In this document: piece by piece, positions 32,575 to 44,249 of the stretch
Layout: every line of letters begins with the position of its first letter
Position numbering within the stretch: position 1 is the first letter of the stretch
Assembly: GCF_050624435.1 (NCBI RefSeq)
Contig: NC_134538.1
Span: 127,516,937 to 127,580,936, forward strand
From: Tenrec ecaudatus
Taxonomy: Eukaryota > Chordata > Mammalia > Afrosoricida > Tenrecidae
Length of the DNA stretch: 64,000 nucleotides
Reading direction: 5' to 3'
Position numbers and translations under genes: made by a program
The notes under the pieces: model-generated
The model's input: only the letters and a program-made list of their open reading frames with translations
Told to the model about the DNA's origin: nothing
Databases searched by the model: none

Positions 32575-35035
32575 TTATCTTCATTGACTTTCCCTGGTAT
32601 TCTCTCAACCTTCGGTAGCGTAAGTGGAGGAGAGGTACTCGAGCGAGCGGCATGTGTGCAGTGCAGTGTCAACCATGTCAAAGGTGTGTTTGTTTGACTT
32701 GGGGGAGCCTGGGGCATGTTGCTGCATCAATAGGAGGAGCCCAGTGACATTCCTATGTGGCGCAAGTGGTAACACACGACTACAAACATGAAATTCTAGC
32801 CCACCCAGAGTTGCTTTGGAAGAAGGCCCAGTGACGTACCTCAAAAACAAAAAAAACACCCCAGGTATTCAAGGAACTAAGGAACACCTGTCTACTCTGA
32901 CACCTGGGGTCACCGTGAGTTGCCGTGGACGTGACGCCGAGGAGTGGCGGTAGGAACAATTTCACCAGAAGCAGAGATACTTGGTGGATAAGGATCCACC
33001 ATGGAAGAGAGAGGTTCCCAGTCCCAGAGCCAAGGATGGCCACAGACAGGGGAGGATGGAGCATGGGGGCGGCCATGCAAGATGATGGGGCAATTCCCAT
33101 CAATAGCCTGTCCCTCCCTCCCCTTCGATGAGTGAGGACGTCTTATCATTTTGATGGGTGGGCGTTGGTGGTACAAGGAGGCACAGGTGGATGTGTGAGG
33201 AGAATGGAAATAGTCATGGCTGAGTATAAAAGTTTCAGTTCACCTGAGAAAAATAGGCAGGATTGAGAATTGTTTAAAAACCCCGTTAAAAACCCACACC
33301 CCAGCTGCTGAGCACGACTTCCCTGACCTGTTGGCCGAGACCACCAAGCCTAAGAACGCTATTTCTGCTTCTGCTCTCCCTTGCCCTGTCAGCTATGGCT
33401 GTCTGTCTCCCTGTACCTCAGGTTCCCCTTTACAAGAATAATCCAATGCGACGATATACCTGAATTTAAAGGGACACCAATCTCTCCCATGCGCTCTCTC
33501 GTTTTCTAGCGAGGAGGCGGAGAAAGTGGGCATTAGGCTTGATCGGAGCCATATGGTGCTACTAAAGGCAGTTAGAATTGACTGAAGGACAAAGGAGTTT
33601 AGGGTAAAGCGGAAGTGTTGTTGTTTTAATTTCCTAAAGCAGAAGTGTTTTTAAAGCTCTGCACTACAGAAGGTATGTTAGGAGGAGGGGGATGGGAAGA
33701 AGAAAGAAGCTGGAGGGTGGAGGGAAAGGAGCGGGAACAGGGGGTTTAGAGAGAGGCTGAGGACAGACAGGGTGGTGGCTTGGCTGATGCCATAGTGGAG
33801 GAGGGTCAGGAGGAGCGGGATGCTGAGGTGGAAAGGAGGAGATCATGGAACCAGTGACCGGTGGATGATCCATGCGGGAAAGGGAAAACCGTGTCTCTAT
33901 TTCCTCACCGACTCCTTGACGCCAATCGGTTAGCATACTCCACCCGATCGTTATTAATCTCGTCCCAGGTGACGTCTTCTCTTCCAGCATCGTGCAACAT
34001 TGCCATCTTCATTAGGTCGCTCCGCATCCTATGGCTTGGTTAACTTTACCCTTCTTGAAAGGGGCTCCTAATGGCTTCCACCTTTTCTCTGGCTCCTGCT
34101 CCTGTCTTTCTTTCCAGGTCCACCTGCCTCTTCCTGTCCATTGTGCTTGGGAATTTCTTAAGGTGCAGTCCTTAGGCTTTTTGGTCATTTCTATCGTCTT
34201 TCCATAGTCTCTCACTCCGGCCTCTTGGTTTGTATTTCCACTCACCATCCTGGAAGTTCCTCTTGAGTTTTAGGCCAATATATCAAGTCCTCTGAGTATC
34301 TCAGAGGCTTTTCAATTCCGTCACTTATGAAGCTGGATTTACAATTTTCCCTTAAATCTGGCCCTTTCCTGATGTTCCCTTCTCAGGGAATGGCAACTCC
34401 ATGTCTTTACACAGGCAAGTCAGAAATGCCTATATCTAACCCATTACTCCTGTCAATTTACCTCCGAAGAACTTTAGAATCCCTCTGCTTTTCTCTAATC
34501 CCAGTGTTGGAATCCCGCGTCAACCTTGATGATCTCGTCTAGATGAAATCAAGCAGGAGAAGGCTGGCCTTTAGGGGTTCTCTTCTCGTTCTCTCTGGCT
34601 TCCTTCCAATCTGTTCTCCAGATTACAGCCCAGGATTTATTTCCCCTAAAATACACTTCAGATCTGACCGTTCAATTCTTTCTTTCCTTGAATACTTACC
34701 AAGCCCACTGAGTGGTCCACAAGAGGTGGCATGGCCTTCCCTGGTGCCTGCTCCAGACACTCTGGCTTTTGCCTGGGCAGCAGCTTTGTCCTGCTTTTTC
34801 CTCCTTGGCTCGAGAGCTTGGCCAGTGCCTCCTCTAGGAAGTCTTTGCAGCCCCCCGTCTGGGTCAGGATCCCCAGACTGTCCTGCCCTTCAGAGTCCTC
34901 ATCTTGGTTTGAGACCACACATCCATGATGTGGTTATTTGATGGACCCCTCTCTTCTCACACCAGACTCTGAGCTCCAGAAGGCACATCTGGTTTTGTTC
35001 ATCCTGGTATCCATCCCACTTCCCAAGCAAAGTCA
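32575..35035. other. unassigned sequence
   Basis: About 2.5 kb without an assigned gene. It includes a purine-rich tract at 33660-33860 (on the minus strand a Pro/Pro/Ser-rich low-complexity frame) and a run at 34600-34900 where lengthy open frames overlap on both strands. Degraded repeats such as L2 or MIR may underlie 34640-34950, but I cannot place them. Confidence 0.35.
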
Positions 35036-35089
35036 GAACGGGACTTTAGAAATCGCCTGTTGTCTATCATTGTCAAGTTGAGCACATGG

Positions 35090-35190
35090 AGGTGGATGAT
35101 GAGGAGGCTCACAGCCACACAGCCAGTTAGTGGCGGAGTTGGAGTGGGAATCCGGCTCCTGCTCTCGTTCAGTGAGTGCTCTTTCCAGCT
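35090..35190 (-). mobile_element. MIR fragment
   Basis: CACAGCCACACAGCCAGTTAGTGGCGGAG and GGGAATCCGGCTCCTGCTC are the reversed MIR core. Confidence 0.8.
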
Positions 35191-35199
35191 CAAGTGAAA

Positions 35200-35698
35200 C
35201 AATTAAAGTTTATTGTGCCAGCCTGGCCGATAAACACATGTGGGATTAATTGAAGGATGGAGGGATAAATGGCTCAGTGAGCCTCGCCTTTCTACTTCTC
35301 GGGTTTCTTACTTTGTGGTGGTCGGACCAGGGTGCAGCTGCCTTAGCCAGTTCCCTGCTTTAGCTGGCAAGGCTCACTTCCTGCAAGACATCCCTGAGGA
35401 GAAGCCACATGGACCTACCCCAATGCAGCCCTGGGTGCTGGCGCAGCCATGTGGAGATCCCTGTCAGTGCTGAGATGCTTACACATTCACGGACTCGGCT
35501 TTCCTCCTGCAGTCAGTGTCATTGAGTGTTTTGTGAGACAGAGGATTACTTTATGGATTGGTGTTGGACATATGGGCTAATGTTGGATTTGTGGGCTTGG
35601 GCAGCACTGGGTTGATGTGCACTTAACCTTTATATTAAACTCTCTCTTACACACATGGGTTTCTGCGGATTTGTTTCTCTAATGCATCCAGACGTGCA
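35200..35698 (+). mobile_element. MaLR-like solo LTR, subtype 2
   Basis: AGTTTATTGTGCCAGCCTGGCCGATAAACAC start, CAGTTCCCTGCTTTAGCTGGC, AGAAGCCACATGGACCTACCC, GACATATGGGCTAATGTTGG and CTCTAATGCATCCAGACGTGCAC end. It is the sense-strand counterpart of 15900-16404. Confidence 0.75.
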
Positions 35699-35744
35699 CA
35701 TCAAGCTAGGAACTTTGGAGCTGTTTAATGGACGCGCTCTGGAT

Positions 35745-35950
35745 AATATTCTCCTGGCATCGCTAGGTTACCATGCTCGCTTTCCAACTAAAGGTTGGGG
35801 ATTCAAGACCACCCAGTGGGGCAGTGAAAGAGAAGTCTGGTGATCTTCCTCGAGATCAACCACTGGAAACCTGGAGCGCAGTTTTCCTGGGACACACGCG
35901 GAGTCACCATGAATCTGAACAGACTTGGTGGCAACTGGTAGGATTCTCCC
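35745..35950 (+). mobile_element. AfroSINE variant (second subtype)
   Basis: CTCCTGGCATCGCTAGGTTA, TCTGGTGATCTTCCTCGAG, CTGGGACACACGCGGAGTCACC and TGAACAGACTTGGTGGCAACTGG. Confidence 0.75.
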
Positions 35951-36734
35951 CCTCCCCTATTTTTGCTCGGGTTTTAAAATTTAAAATAAAAGCCGTTAAG
36001 CTCTCTTGGTTATGCATTTGAATCTCAAGTCATTCAACTCTCGATAGCAGTAGATTAAAAAAACCTGATTCTGGAGAAAGGGGTGGGGGCAAACATTTAA
36101 AGGATATGCGTCGGTCCCTCACCCTATCAACGTACAGGAGTGGCAAGGATGCCCGGCAGAGCCAGGAGCCTCTCTGCTGCTTCTCGTCTTCCGGACAAGT
36201 CATCCTCTGTGGCCACCCAGCCACGCTCCAGCTCAGAGTGCCTCGAGCTTACTCTGAACGTCACAGAGAAACATGCAACGTCTGTTTCCCCGGCTCAAGC
36301 AGAAAATCGTCTTGTGAACTCTTAGGCCACAACTCAGTACTGTTTGGGGTACAGACATCCGTCAGGGATCCTGTTGAGTCGGCCCCAACCACAACACACA
36401 ACAAGCAGCCCAATCCAGTGAGTCCCACGAATCTCTGGTGACCCAGGGTGTATGAAAAGGGGAGCTTGCCCTGTGCTCCAGTCTCTTCAATCTGCAAGAG
36501 CATTATGAAAGTGGAGAATATTGTGAAACAACCAAAATATGACAGAGGCACAAAGTGTACACATACCGCTGGGAAAACTGCCCCAAGAGGCCTGCTCTGG
36601 GCAGGGTTGCCGCAAACTTGCATTCTGTAAAAAATGCAAAATCAGCAAAGCGCAGTAGCGCCAAGGACAATTAAATAAGGTCTGCCTCGTATTCCCCCCC
36701 CCCCTGCAATAAGTTTTCCTTTGCCCCTATTAAA

Positions 36735-36972
36735 ACCGTGGGAGCCCTCTGGTGGTAACTTGTAGGAAATGCTCACAGAGGAGGAGGGATTTGCTTCGTT
36801 TGTTGCCTGCAGATGAGGTGATTTAAACCCCAGGATCAGCCTACTGGATAGAGCAGAAGTGCCCCAGAGGGGGTCCAAGGCTGAAATGTTTTCAGTCTCA
36901 GGGCACATGTAACTGCGCCCTGGCAAGCCGTCACCGCTGATCGCTTAACCACAGTGCCACCAGAGCTCCTCG
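36735..36972 (-). mobile_element. AfroSINE remnant
   Basis: The right part GCTTAACCACAGTGCCACCAGAGCTCC is the reversed SINE head; the body is diverged. Confidence 0.6.
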
Positions 36973-36974
36973 GT

Positions 36975-38639
36975 GAGGAGAATGCTCACTCCGTCCTGTA
37001 TTCTTCCCTTATCTCCAGAAGCTAATCTCAGAATCAGCCCTTAGAGCAAGCCAGGGCCAGTAGGAACCCTCCGAACAAGACGGCTTCGATGGAGCCTTCT
37101 CACTTTGTGCTCAGCCCTGCTGTCTCCAGAGCTGTGCCTGATGCCGCTCTCAGCCTCTGCGTGCTGAGTCTGGCCCACAGAGAGGCGTGGTGGGAGGTCT
37201 CCGATGGTGACAGAAATGCCCTCACGACACGTCTACACTCTGTGTTGCATTTTCCAGTTCACGTATATGGCATGATGTTAGTTATCAAGGTCAAATGTAG
37301 GCAGAGGAGCTCTGTGGCAGCAGCAGATCTCCACGGACAGAGGGCTGGGGCCAGCACAGGGGCAAGTCAGGGGCAAGTCAGCAGAGGGGCAAGTCAGGGT
37401 TGACACATGCAACCTATGCAGCCTTTAGCTGTTCAAGGACCTGGCAGGCAGGAGCCCACGAGAGGAGGGACGGTAGAGCAGGGGCAGAAGGGAAGATTGG
37501 CAAATATCCACACTGTATCCGAAGCAGGAGAAATCAGGAATCCAAGCAGCTCGTGAGTAGGAAGGGGGACAGCCCAGAGACACAGGAGCGAGGGGTCCGG
37601 GCTGATAGCTGGTATCAGGACAGCCAGCCTGTGGCGTCGGCTTCAAGGACAGGGGACACCTGGCTTTCAAGGAAGCAGCAGGCTTCCGAGATCCTTCATC
37701 AGAGAAGCTCAGAATCTCTCTTTCCGATTGATTTTCTCTAGCAAAAGTACGTGCCCTCATTTTATGTTCTGTTTCATAGTGTATTCAGGTCTGTATTTGA
37801 TTTCCTTTGCATTTTAAAATGCATGACCTTTAAAAATGAGAAGAAAAACCAAGCCCACATGAGGAAATGTCAGTGTGAGCACGTTAGGAGTCACAAAGCG
37901 ATCAAGACTGTTTAATAATGAGTTCTCCATGGCAATCCATTCACGTTCCACACACTTTACTCGGGACATCCACACTCCACTAGGGACAGGAGAAATTACA
38001 AAAGAGAGAGGGACTTTTAAAACCACGTTTCATGTTTCGTACAAAACTGGTTGCACGATCACAGAAGGGGCCTCTTCATGCACCGGTAAGTGGAGCGTCT
38101 GCCATTAGGAAGAGGCAGCATTCTGACGGCTCCTCCAAACATTGGCCAATGGAACTAACGCGCATCTCTGCGCTCTCGAACGCAAGGCAAGACGTGTGTC
38201 TGCTTGGAATTTCCAAGGGGCCGGTTGGTTTGGGAAAGATGAACATGGAGACCTAGAAGGGTTTGGGGTCAACTGTACCTGGAGTGACTTCAAACTGTGC
38301 TTGACCTACATATGCGAACGATGCCTGGTCACTGAGCCTCCTGCCCCCCAGGCAAAGCTTTGAAGGTTCCCTCTTCAGAAACCAGCCGTTAATGCATAGC
38401 ACAGTTCGCCACTCGTTTCCCAGCAAAAGGGAAAATAAAAACAAAAACAACCCCCCACAGTATTGTAGATGCCTTCCAATCCCATGCCCTCTGTCGACTA
38501 GCTTACTTCTACAGTACAGCATAAACATTGCTTACATGTTTGTATGTAACACCTATCAGCACACGGCATCTACACTTCCAGTGTATTTACAAATTCAACC
38601 GGATATCTACATATAAAAAGCTTCCCTTAAAATCAAACT
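36975..38639. other. unassigned sequence left of the proposed NRCAM 3' end
   Basis: Repeat-free DNA that may contain a longer NRCAM 3'UTR or its downstream region. A short tandem motif GGGGCAAGTCAG (three copies) lies at 37361-37397. Confidence 0.4.
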
Positions 38640-40119
38640 TGATGCAAGTTCTGAGAAACCAGTTTATTGGCAAATGAAACTGAGCATTCTTTCAATCATA
38701 GGTTGTTATAGAGTTTCATATTTGGAGGTAAACCATTCGATAGAGCTCATTCACGACTATGATCAACCTTATAGATTTAATTTTGCAATGGCGGATGTCG
38801 TCATTTTGATGGTTGGCCTTGTGAGCGCTTGGTCGACTTCTCAGAACTTTGCATACGCACTGCGGACTGCTACAGAAGGCACCTGGAGCTACCACACGGG
38901 GAGGTAAAGACTCGGAGACGCATTGATTACTGTTCGCATGCTGTTGCATACTTTATTTTCAGAATAACTTAAACATTTTGTTCTCTGCCCAGTTGACATC
39001 CTTCTGACAGATTCTGACTTGTTTTAATGGAAACCATGAGGCTCTAACATCGTGCGCTCTGTTGATGATAAAGCCTTTTTTTTATGCTATGGGGACAAAT
39101 GCGCCTTAAAAGAAATGGTCTTCTTTCTTGTTTTCATAGTTCTTTTATTTATCTCTCCAGCATTTCATTTTTTATTATCCCTGTTTTATTAAAGTTACTT
39201 CTAGACCATGAGAGTAATCTGGGACTTGGAGGTGGCCATCCTGGCTACGCCAGAATGCAGGATGCTATGGAATGTTTACGGTCTGAAGGCTCTGCATATT
39301 TCCTGCCCGGTGTCTTCTGGAATCATTTTTTTTTGCCGTGGAATTTTAGTAGTGTGTTTCAGACTCTTTCAGTGTGGCCCAAGTCTCAAAAATGCACTGC
39401 AATGCACACCGTGTCTGCTTCGGAGCCCTGGGACGTAGAGATGCCGTAGAAGTGGAACGCTGTACTGCTGTATCACCTGATGGATTAGGACGGCTACAAC
39501 ATCACAGGAGCAAGGAGCAGGGCACAGCGTCTAAGTAAGCGTCAGCAAATGGAGCTGTCGTCATGAACTCTTTTAGCAAGCACATACTGTACATACTGTT
39601 CCTAGCAGTCTCCCCGAAAGACTAACAACAGCTAGACATCAAGTCACCAATTCCACAGCAATGTCCACAAAGACACTGACGCTCTAGCAAATCTACAGTA
39701 ACACTCTTGACGCTGAAAACGGAATTCATAAGTAGGGGTTCAGCAGAGGACAGGAAAACAAAGCATCAAACCATGTCTCAACAACATACACAGGCATGTC
39801 CTTTAAATGAATAGCGTTTTTCATGCATCATATTGAACTGCATCCTTAAGAGGCAATGACCCGGTCTGTTGACGATGATGCGTTGTCAGTTCCGAGGAAA
39901 TGAAACATGCCCCTTTGGGACAAAAACGTGTGCACTCTGTACTCCAGTTCACATTCGCGTATCCTTCGACTGAGTTATGTCCTTGCTCTGGTCTCATAGT
40001 AATAACATACAGTAGAAAATATATTTTCTCTCTCTATGTGTATAGTATGAGAGGCCTGACACCCAAGTGTTTAAGAGAAACCTTCTAGAGAAATGGGATA
40101 TTGGCAAAGGGCTTAGCAG
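38640..40119 (-). other. NRCAM: NRCAM 3' untranslated region (proposed)
   Basis: The 1.5 kb following the NRCAM stop contains no recognisable SINE, LTR or LINE, in contrast to its surroundings, as expected for a retained 3'UTR. Minus-strand AATAAA hexamers occur at 38663-38668, 38952-38957, about 39146 and about 39184. The one at 38663 is the most distal and is followed by a T-rich stretch, so I place the end near 38640. The true polyadenylation site could be any of these or further left, since unique sequence continues to about 37000. Confidence 0.5.
38663..38668 (-). terminator. candidate NRCAM poly(A) signal AATAAA
   Basis: TTTATT on the plus strand gives a canonical AATAAA on the NRCAM strand, with T-rich sequence within 30 nt downstream. 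It is chosen only because it is the last canonical hexamer in the repeat-free tract; use is unproven. Confidence 0.35.
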
Positions 40120-40360
40120 TTAAACAAAGGAGTTCATGGCGTTGACAGGAGAGGGCGCCTCTGAGCTTTCGTTGCCTTCGGCTGGTTCGGCCTCTCTCTT
40201 CCCACTGTACTGCCCGATGAAAGAGCCGTCCTCGTTGAACTGGCCGTTCACCCCCTCCCCGTAGTCAACGAGGCTGCCGTCACTCTCCTCCTTGGTGCCA
40301 TCGGAAGATGTCCCACTTCCATTCTTTTTGTTTTGGGGGCTTTTGTGGTCTTCTGCATCA
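40120..40360 (-). CDS. NRCAM: NRCAM terminal coding exon (FIGQY ankyrin motif, NSFV C-terminus)
   Basis: This is the last coding exon of NRCAM, an L1-family neural cell adhesion receptor that binds ankyrin and clusters at nodes of Ranvier and axon initial segments. On the minus strand a pyrimidine-rich TTTTTCCAG acceptor precedes TGATGCAGAAGAC, and the frame closes with TAA at 40120-40122. The exon has 1 + 237 + 3 nt, giving 79 residues after the split Ser. Visible segments in order are DAEDHK, an acidic Ser/Thr-rich linker, [19 protein letters not shown] (residues about 29-47), FIGQY with its regulatory Tyr (about 47-51), then [20 protein letters not shown] ending in a PDZ-type Ser-Phe-Val. 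FIGQY defines the L1/NrCAM/neurofascin/CHL1 family; the NAMNSFV end is NRCAM rather than neurofascin or L1CAM. Ser AG|T is completed by the upstream exon ending TACAG. The linker between HK and SLVDYG looks diverged from the human sequence I recall. Confidence 0.96.
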
Positions 40361-41864
40361 CTGGAAAAAGAGAGAAAACACTTTTATCAAGACTGGCAGT
40401 TAAGTAAAGGTTGTTTGTGGTTGGATTTTTTTGATTATGCGTGCAAATTATGATGAAGCATGTGCAGTCTTGAGCGCCTCCCGCTACATCGAATGGTGAG
40501 GTTGCCTCCGATTACTCGGGTCTGACTGGAATGGGAACCAGGTGCGCATGTCTGATCGTGAAGTCTTCAGCAGAGGGGGTGGCTTCCTGGTGTGCGTGTC
40601 AGTTTCGGCGACAGCCTCTGACTGGGGAATGAAAGCTAGTCAGAAATAATCACAGCTCTGCCAAAGGAAGACCTGGCGGGAAAAACATTTATGGGAAATA
40701 GAGAAGTTGGTATGTTAGACTGTTGAAGATCTCAGATTCCCTGCAGATGAATGGACAATGATTGTGGTTAAAACATGAAGTATGGACTATTCCCCCCTGA
40801 ACTGAAGGTGAAGCAAAACCCTGCGTGGTGCATGGTTTCATTATTGAATGCGGGCCGGCTCACCGACTGCAACCTTACCTTCCTAGAGACCTACAGATTC
40901 CATTAAAAGGATGCGGAAGAAACAAAGGAAAATTGCCTACGAAGAAAAGCAAAATCCTTAGACTGATAATATACAATATTCCTTTTTCAGAAAGAATTTT
41001 AGTTATTGGGTACAGACTTGGTAATTTGGAAAAAGACACAATTTGACTCAAGAGGCCAGATTTGGACTATGTCAACATAGTCTGTTGACACACCAATATA
41101 TTCTAACGAGCGAGCATGATTAAAAACATACAAGATATTTTTGGGCACTCATTTCTACCTTTTTATTTCCCTTTCTTATATGTGTTATATGGCCTATTCA
41201 TGTTAGCCAAGTCTCTAAGGAGTATAACTTAATAATACTTTTAAGGATGCTACGTATTTATTTTTCTTGCTTATTTGTTGACTCCCCGAAGCACAATCTT
41301 CGGAAGTAGAAGAGGAATCAGCGTCTTTTAGATCCCCCACCTGGGCAGCTACGTTAGCAGAGACGTACATTCAGCTATTCTTTAATAGGTAACATTCAAT
41401 GGAAAACAAAATGTAGAAGGGAAACAGAGACAATGGCAGAATCTAATAATTTGTTTCATTGCATATTATTAAAAATGCAGGCAAAATAAGAACCATATAC
41501 AATTCTAGTATAAACAATAAAATAAAAGACAGTGTTAAAAAGAGGCCGCCTTAGTGATAGAATCTCACCCAGGAATTAGTGTTCAGATCGCATTACTTCT
41601 TTCACTTCAGAGAGGGATGTTTCTTGCTGAGGTACAGATATTTCAAGGTACACAAATATTTTGTCCTCTTCACCTGTAATTCCTACTAGGATTTTCAATT
41701 TTTGTCTGAGGAGAAAATCTCAAAACTGGAATATAATGCCAATAGACAGACGTATGCTGACAAAAAAATTAACTGTGTCAACAATAAACAACTTCTTGCC
41801 ACAAACTGAACCTATGATCATCTATGATAGTCTATGATATTATCATTTATGATTTAATGCTTTG

Positions 41865-42375
41865 TGTTAACTTGGCTGGGCGAGGATTCTCAGTGATTTG
41901 GCAGTTAAGAACTAGTGATCCTCAATGATAAGATCTTCTCAAGGATGTAACCTGCTTCCAATATAAGTAGATATTGTGGAAATGCTTGTTTGCTTTTGCT
42001 GGATCTGGATCCTGCATCTGGTTGGTCAGTCTTCTTTGGACTTGACTAGGGTTCTGTCTGATTGCCTGCCAGTCCTAAGAGTCATCAGTAGCCTGCCCTT
42101 TTACCTGCCAACCTTGGATTCATTTGCCTCTGCAGCCATAGCCTGACATGCTGACTTCGGATTCATGCACTTTTGTAGCCAGAAGCCTGTTGCCTGACCT
42201 GCCATCCTGGATTCATCAACCTTGGAGCTATGTGAATCAGGAGGAGTCTCGAGCCTGACATTTGTCCCATGGGCTTGGACCTTGTCTGCCTCTACAACTG
42301 TATGAGCCCTTTCCTTGATATAAAACTACTTCACCGGATTTGTCTTTCTAGAGGACCCACCCTAGGAAACCATCC
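41865..42375 (+). mobile_element. LTR-like interspersed repeat
   Basis: TGTGTTAACTTGGCTGGGCGAGG start, GATAAGATCTTCTCAAGGATGTAACC, repeated Cys-poor CCTGACATGCTGAC and CCTGACCTGCC modules, TGATATAAAACTACTTC and TCTTTCTAGAGGACCCACC end, as in MLT-type LTRs. Confidence 0.55.
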
Positions 42376-42689
42376 TGACTAGTGAACGCCTGGGGAGGAG
42401 TCACTGCATCTTGTGGTTACCTGTGCTTGGAATACTTCAGGCGACATTGCAGCCAGTCTCCATTTTATTACACGGAGCATTTGTATAAGGTTTAATCCTT
42501 ATCTCCTAGGTTTTCCCTGAATGATTCCCTTGGAAAATTGTGCATGACTCAATGAGAGAGCTAGATTCCACTGAAGAGTTCAACAGCGAGTAGAACTTTG
42601 TCATTGGATTCTAGTCATTGCTCTTATTCTGTTTCCTAGAACTAATGTCTCTGCTACAGGAATTCCACTTCTTTGATCAAGCCAATTGT

Positions 42690-42850
42690 CTATCCATCCA
42701 TTTACTCATCCAATACATGTTTATTGAGTGCCTATTCTAAGACCAGTTTTGTTCCGGGCCCAAGACAGATCAAACCTCCGGCCTCACTGAGCTTACATTC
42801 TAGTGGAGGAAAATACAGACAATGCTCAGCATAATAAAAATATTAGGTAT
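42690..42850 (+). mobile_element. ancient interspersed repeat, left part
   Basis: ACATGTTTATTGAGTGCCTATTC, CTCACTGAGCTTACATTCTAGTGGAGG and AGACAATGCTCAGCATAAT are from a common old eutherian repeat; its right part resumes at about 44250 after the nested insertions. Confidence 0.6.
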
Positions 42851-42854
42851 GTAG

Positions 42855-43045
42855 TCTGTTAGAAGGTGGTTAGCTTACTGCCACTGAGTGAATTCTGGCT
42901 CAGTACCCTATAGGACAGGCTAGAGCTGCCCCTGTGGGTTTCTAAGACTGCAACTCTCCAGGAGTAGAAAGTCTCATCTTTTTCCTGTTGAGCTGCTGGT
43001 GGTTTCAGACTGCTGACTTTGTGGTTACCAGCCCAATGTGGGAAC
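42855..43045 (-). mobile_element. AfroSINE
   Basis: TTACTGCCACTGAGTGAATTCTGG, GCCCCTGTGGGTTTCTAAGAC, AACTCTCCAGGAGTAGAAAG and TGGTTTCAGACTGCTGACTT. Confidence 0.85.
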
Positions 43046-43074
43046 ACCATACGGCCAGAAGGCGATTTCTCTCT

Positions 43075-43162
43075 CTATTGCCATCAAGTCCGTGCCGACT
43101 CACAGTGACCCTCTCGGACAGGGTCGAACTGCTCTTGTGAATTTCTGAGGCTGTAACTCTTT
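43075..43162 (-). mobile_element. AfroSINE, tail side of RA insertion
   Basis: ATTGCCATCAAGTCCGTGCCGACTCAC and ACCCTCTCGGACAGGGTC; the SINE continues at 44115-44240 after the RA element. Confidence 0.9.
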
Positions 43163-44114
43163 TTTTTAAACTCATTTTATTGGGAACTCGTACAATTCTT
43201 ATCACAACTTGTACATACAATCCATTGTGTCAAGCACACTTGTACTTTTGTTGCCATCATTTTCAAAACGTTTTCTTTCTACTTGAGCCCCTGATATCAG
43301 CTCATTTCCCCCTCCCTTCCCACACCCCCCTCACTCATGAACCCTTGATAATTTACAAATTATTATTTTGTCATATCTTACACTGTTCGTTGTCTCCCTT
43401 TACCCACTTTTCTGTGGTCCTTCCCCCAGGGAGGAGGTTATATGTAGACCCTTGTAATTGGTTCCCTCTTTCTAACCCACCTTCCCTCCACCCTCCAGGT
43501 ATCGGCATTCTCACCACTGGTCCTGAAGGGATCATCTGCCCTGGATTCCCTGTGTTTCCAGTTCCTATCTGTACCAATGTACATCCTCTGGTCTAGCCAG
43601 ATTTGTAAGGTACAATTAGGATCATGATAGTCGGGGGAGGAAGCATTTAAGAAATAGAGGAAAATTGTATGCTTCACCGTTTCTACCCTGCATCCTGATT
43701 GGCTTATCTCCTCCCCACGACTCTTCCGTAAGGGGGTGCCCAGTTGTTTACCGATGGGCTTTGGGTCTCCACTCTACATTCACCCTCATTTACAATGATA
43801 TGATTTTTTGTTCTTTGATGACTGATACCTGATCCCTTCGACACCTCGTGAGCACACAGGTTGGTGTGCTTCTTCCATGTGGGCTTTGTTGCTTCTGAGC
43901 TAGATGGCCACTGGTTTACCTGTAAGCCTTTACGACCCCAGACACTATATCTTTTCATAGCTGGGCACCATCAGCTTTCTTCACCACATTTGCTTATGCA
44001 CACATTTGTCTTCAGTGATCTTGTTGGGAAGGTGCACATCATGAATGCCAGTTTAATAGAACAAAGTGTTCTTGCATTGAGTAAGTAGTTGAGTGGAGGT
44101 CCAATGTCCATCTG
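43163..44114 (-). mobile_element. RA retroposon copy 7, target duplication defined
   Basis: A complete insertion of 952 bp in reverse orientation, with the poly(A) signal side AACTCATTTTATTGGGAACTCG next to the T-run at 43159. The 18-bp sequence CTGAGGCTGTAACTCTTT occurs on both sides (43145-43162 and 44115-44132), a perfect target duplication. The SINE that it interrupts has this sequence once in its consensus. The left/right ends therefore define a 5'-truncated RA start at GGACATTGGACCTCCACTC on the minus strand. Confidence 0.92.
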
Positions 44115-44240
44115 CTGAGGCTGTAACTCTTTACCAGAGTAGAAACCCCCATTTTTCTCCAATAGAGAACCTGTTGGTTTTGAACCACAAACCTTGCAGT
44201 TAACAGTGCAATGCATAACCACTAGGCTACCAAGGCTCAT
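44115..44240 (-). mobile_element. AfroSINE, head side of RA insertion
   Basis: GAGGCTGTAACTCTTTACC, TTGGTTTTGAACCACAAACC and GCAATGCATAACCACTAGGC complete the SINE begun at 43075. Confidence 0.9.
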
Positions 44241-44249
44241 TAGTATTAT

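Larger units (their letters stand above)
257..38639. other. LAMB4-NRCAM interval (intergenic plus unseen LAMB4 first exon/promoter)
   Basis: LAMB4 reads leftward from its 5' end and NRCAM ends here reading the same way, so this interval must hold the LAMB4 signal-peptide exon and promoter. I could not pick that exon out: a minus-strand ATG followed by about 12 hydrophobic codons and a donor preceded by T was not convincing anywhere. The interval is dominated by the repeats listed below. Confidence 0.7.

Noticed and set aside
34543-34941. 132-codon ORF with Leu/Ser/Pro-rich translation
   Set aside because: Overlapping frames on both strands and no domain or splice signals; compositional effect.
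43180-43596. 138-codon plus-strand ORF
   Set aside because: It lies entirely within RA retroposon copy 7, antisense to its own direction. Similar frames recur in the other RA copies only as chance.
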